Origin: Polynucleobacter kasalickyi
GTDB lineage: Bacteria > Pseudomonadota > Gammaproteobacteria > Burkholderiales > Burkholderiaceae
Length of the DNA stretch: 64,000 nucleotides
Direction of reading: 5' to 3'
Assembly (NCBI RefSeq): GCF_900176405.1
Contig: NZ_FWXJ01000007.1
Span: forward strand, 1 to 64,000
The notes beneath the pieces are model-generated. The model made no database searches, was not told where the DNA came from, and worked only from the letters and a program-made list of their open reading frames with translations. Each line of letters opens with the position of its first letter. Position 1 is the stretch's first letter. The position numbers and the translations under genes were made by a program. Shown here in pieces: positions 62,584 through 64,000 of this stretch.

Positions 62584-64000
62584 TTATTGCAAAATCTCTT
62601 CAATGACCCTTGCAGCTTCAACGCTGGCAACAATCACTGCCTTCAGCCTAGCGCGAGTTAAGGCCACGAATAATTTTCTTTTTATCTGAGGATTGAACTC
62701 ATTAAAATCAACTTCTGTGATGATGACGGCATCTGCTGAGAGTCCCTTAAAACGATAAATCGTGTCAAATAATATCTCCCCACTCGACCATTGGGCTTGA
62801 TTGTCAGATGTATATCCAAGTAATTTCTTAATCCCTTTGCCAGCTATTTGTGTCTGTTTAGAGTGAAGTAGTTTGCTACGATTGACCCCACCAAAAGTGA
62901 TTACCGCAATACTTTCACAGCTATAACCTAGGCTCAACAGATTTTGCACTTCGATTTGTGTGGCTTTAAATAAGCTACTTTCGTCATTTTTTTGATAGGC
63001 TCTCAATCCAGTAACTTCACCAACGAATGGATTACCACTAATGATTTCTCTTTGGGTCAACTCAAGTTCATTGATCAACTCAATAATTAATTGAGGAGAC
63101 CGATAATTAACTGGTGATTTAAATTGAACCCAACTTGACCAGTCACTCGTCGTTCTGTCTGGATAAATCGTTTGAGATGGATCCTCCATCCAAATAATCC
63201 TCCCATTTGGTTTTACCATGTTACAAATTAACTCCCTCCATTCGGGCTTAAAGTCTTGTCCCTCATCAACGATGAGGAAGTCGAATTGATTTGCTAGTTT
63301 TTCCGCTTGAGTAAAAAATATTTTTTCTAATTGAATAGATGCTTGGTCGGATGTTATGTCAACTGGGAAACTTAAAAGCTCAGCAATATTTTTAGCCAGT
63401 TCATGAAAAGTAGAACAAATTTGTGGATTAGGGGCAAGGCTTTTAATTGCATCTGCCAAAGGCCGATTAAAGCATAGATAAAGTCCATATAAATGGTTTT
63501 TATGTGCTTTTGTTAATTCGCTTAAAGCAAGTTGAGTCTTGCCAGAACCAGCCGTTCCTTGAATATATAAACGAAACGGGCTAAAGTCTAAGCGTTCCAC
63601 CCAATCGGTTAGGCCACGTGATAAGTTAAAACTGACTTCTTTGGCCTGTTTACTGAGAATACCAATATTTGGTACAAGATTGAGGTGCCCCATTAAAAAG
63701 CGGTGAATCGAGGTAACATCAGCTAAATTCGTCGGTAAAGTAGTGCTGTAATCCTCTAAGATGCTTTGGACAATTTCTGGCAATGGTAGTTCAGAGGCAC
63801 AGTCCACAATACGCCCAACATTGATGGGTACCTCATCAAGATACCTTGATGTTGGCAAATACAAAATATGATCAATTTGCAATGCTAAATGGGGGTGAAT
63901 TTGTGAAAACTTTTTACGAAGGTTGGCAATGTTTCTGGTAATTTGCGAACTAACGTCTTTTACTTCTTCATTGACACCATAAGAGGTAATTAATTTACCT
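62584..64000 (-). CDS. Superfamily 1 (UvrD-like) helicase, N-terminus cut by window edge
   Basis: The frame stays open from the stop at 62584 to the right edge; an ATG-less stretch before residue MQIDH continues as VKDVSSQITRNIANLRKKF, so the visible start at 63882 (a TTG) is not the real one. Helicase motifs: IQGTAGSGKTQLALSEL (Walker A), FLIVDEGQDFKPEW (Walker B), WMEDPSQTIYP, YRFKGLSADAVIITEVD and LFVALTRARLKAVIV (motif VI). The layout resembles bacterial NERD- or nuclease-associated ATPases, but the missing N-terminus decides that. No close partner is visible. Confidence 0.82.
   Translation of the reverse strand, partial: GKLITSYGVNEEVKDVSSQITRNIANLRKKFSQIHPHLALQIDHILYLPTSRYLDEVPINVGRIVDCASELPLPEIVQSILEDYSTTLPTNLADVTSIHRFLMGHLNLVPNIGILSKQAKEVSFNLSRGLTDWVERLDFSPFRLYIQGTAGSGKTQLALSELTKAHKNHLYGLYLCFNRPLADAIKSLAPNPQICSTFHELAKNIAELLSFPVDITSDQASIQLEKIFFTQAEKLANQFDFLIVDEGQDFKPEWRELICNMVKPNGRIIWMEDPSQTIYPDRTTSDWSSWVQFKSPVNYRSPQLIIELINELELTQREIISGNPFVGEVTGLRAYQKNDESSLFKATQIEVQNLLSLGYSCESIAVITFGGVNRSKLLHSKQTQIAGKGIKKLLGYTSDNQAQWSSGEILFDTIYRFKGLSADAVIITEVDFNEFNPQIKRKLFVALTRARLKAVIVASVEAARVIEEILQ

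Noticed and set aside
1..64000. CRISPR arrays, tRNA or rRNA genes
   Set aside because: No regularly spaced repeats, no clover-leaf with a GTTCGAATC-type arm in a plausible context, and no rRNA sequence were seen.

Overview
The window looks like a low-GC betaproteobacterial chromosome (Burkholderiales, most like Polynucleobacter or a close relative). This is inferred from gene content and order: surE-pcm-nlpD, ybaB-recR behind dnaX, trxA-rho-rpmE, an AddAB-type recombinase pair, and many orphan tripartite-tricarboxylate receptors (TctC/Bug) without membrane partners. No 16S rRNA or other decisive taxonomic marker is present, so the genus is a guess.

Layout. 1-1075: the end of an IS3/IS150-type insertion sequence (orfA, a slippery site, and the start of orfB running off the left edge), 17 bp behind rlmD. 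1092-5470: a minus-strand operon surE-pcm-nlpD-(PolB-like exonuclease)-rlmD with overlapping or nearly touching genes and no rpoS in its common place. 5600-8315: dnaX-ybaB-recR, with an A9 run in dnaX that could yield a short gamma form. 8355-8450: SRP 4.5S RNA. 8496-14892: addB-addA. 15039-17415: trxA, rho with a long C-rich, G-poor leader, and rpmE (zinc-free type). 17478-20592: a membrane glycosyltransferase and a MATE exporter.

20644-29488 is accessory metabolism: TctC receptors (one a decayed pseudogene), a VOC-fold enzyme, a beta-propeller (LVIVD) protein with a CobW-type GTPase and a Tat-exported dienelactone hydrolase, a YeeE/YedE sulfur transporter, and the AzlCD branched-chain amino acid exporter.

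29741-48611 is the most striking part: a 19-kb plus-strand cellulose locus with two diverged sets of the synthase core, in the order bcsC1-bcsA1-bcsB1-bcsZ-bcsC2-bcsP-bcsQ-bcsA2-bcsB2. Both BcsA copies keep the catalytic residues and the c-di-GMP-binding PilZ motifs. An isolated manC (GDP-mannose synthesis) converges on it.

50294-53576 is a three-gene cassette of unknown role (exported LVIVD propeller, small exported beta-rich protein, polytopic membrane protein). 53639-61508 is a catabolic island built around a short divergent promoter: TctC, CocE-type hydrolase, Ldh-type dehydrogenase and amidohydrolase on one side, class II aldolase and TctC on the other, then a 2-hydroxyacid dehydrogenase. 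The window ends with two near-identical cold-shock genes and a superfamily 1 helicase cut by the right edge.
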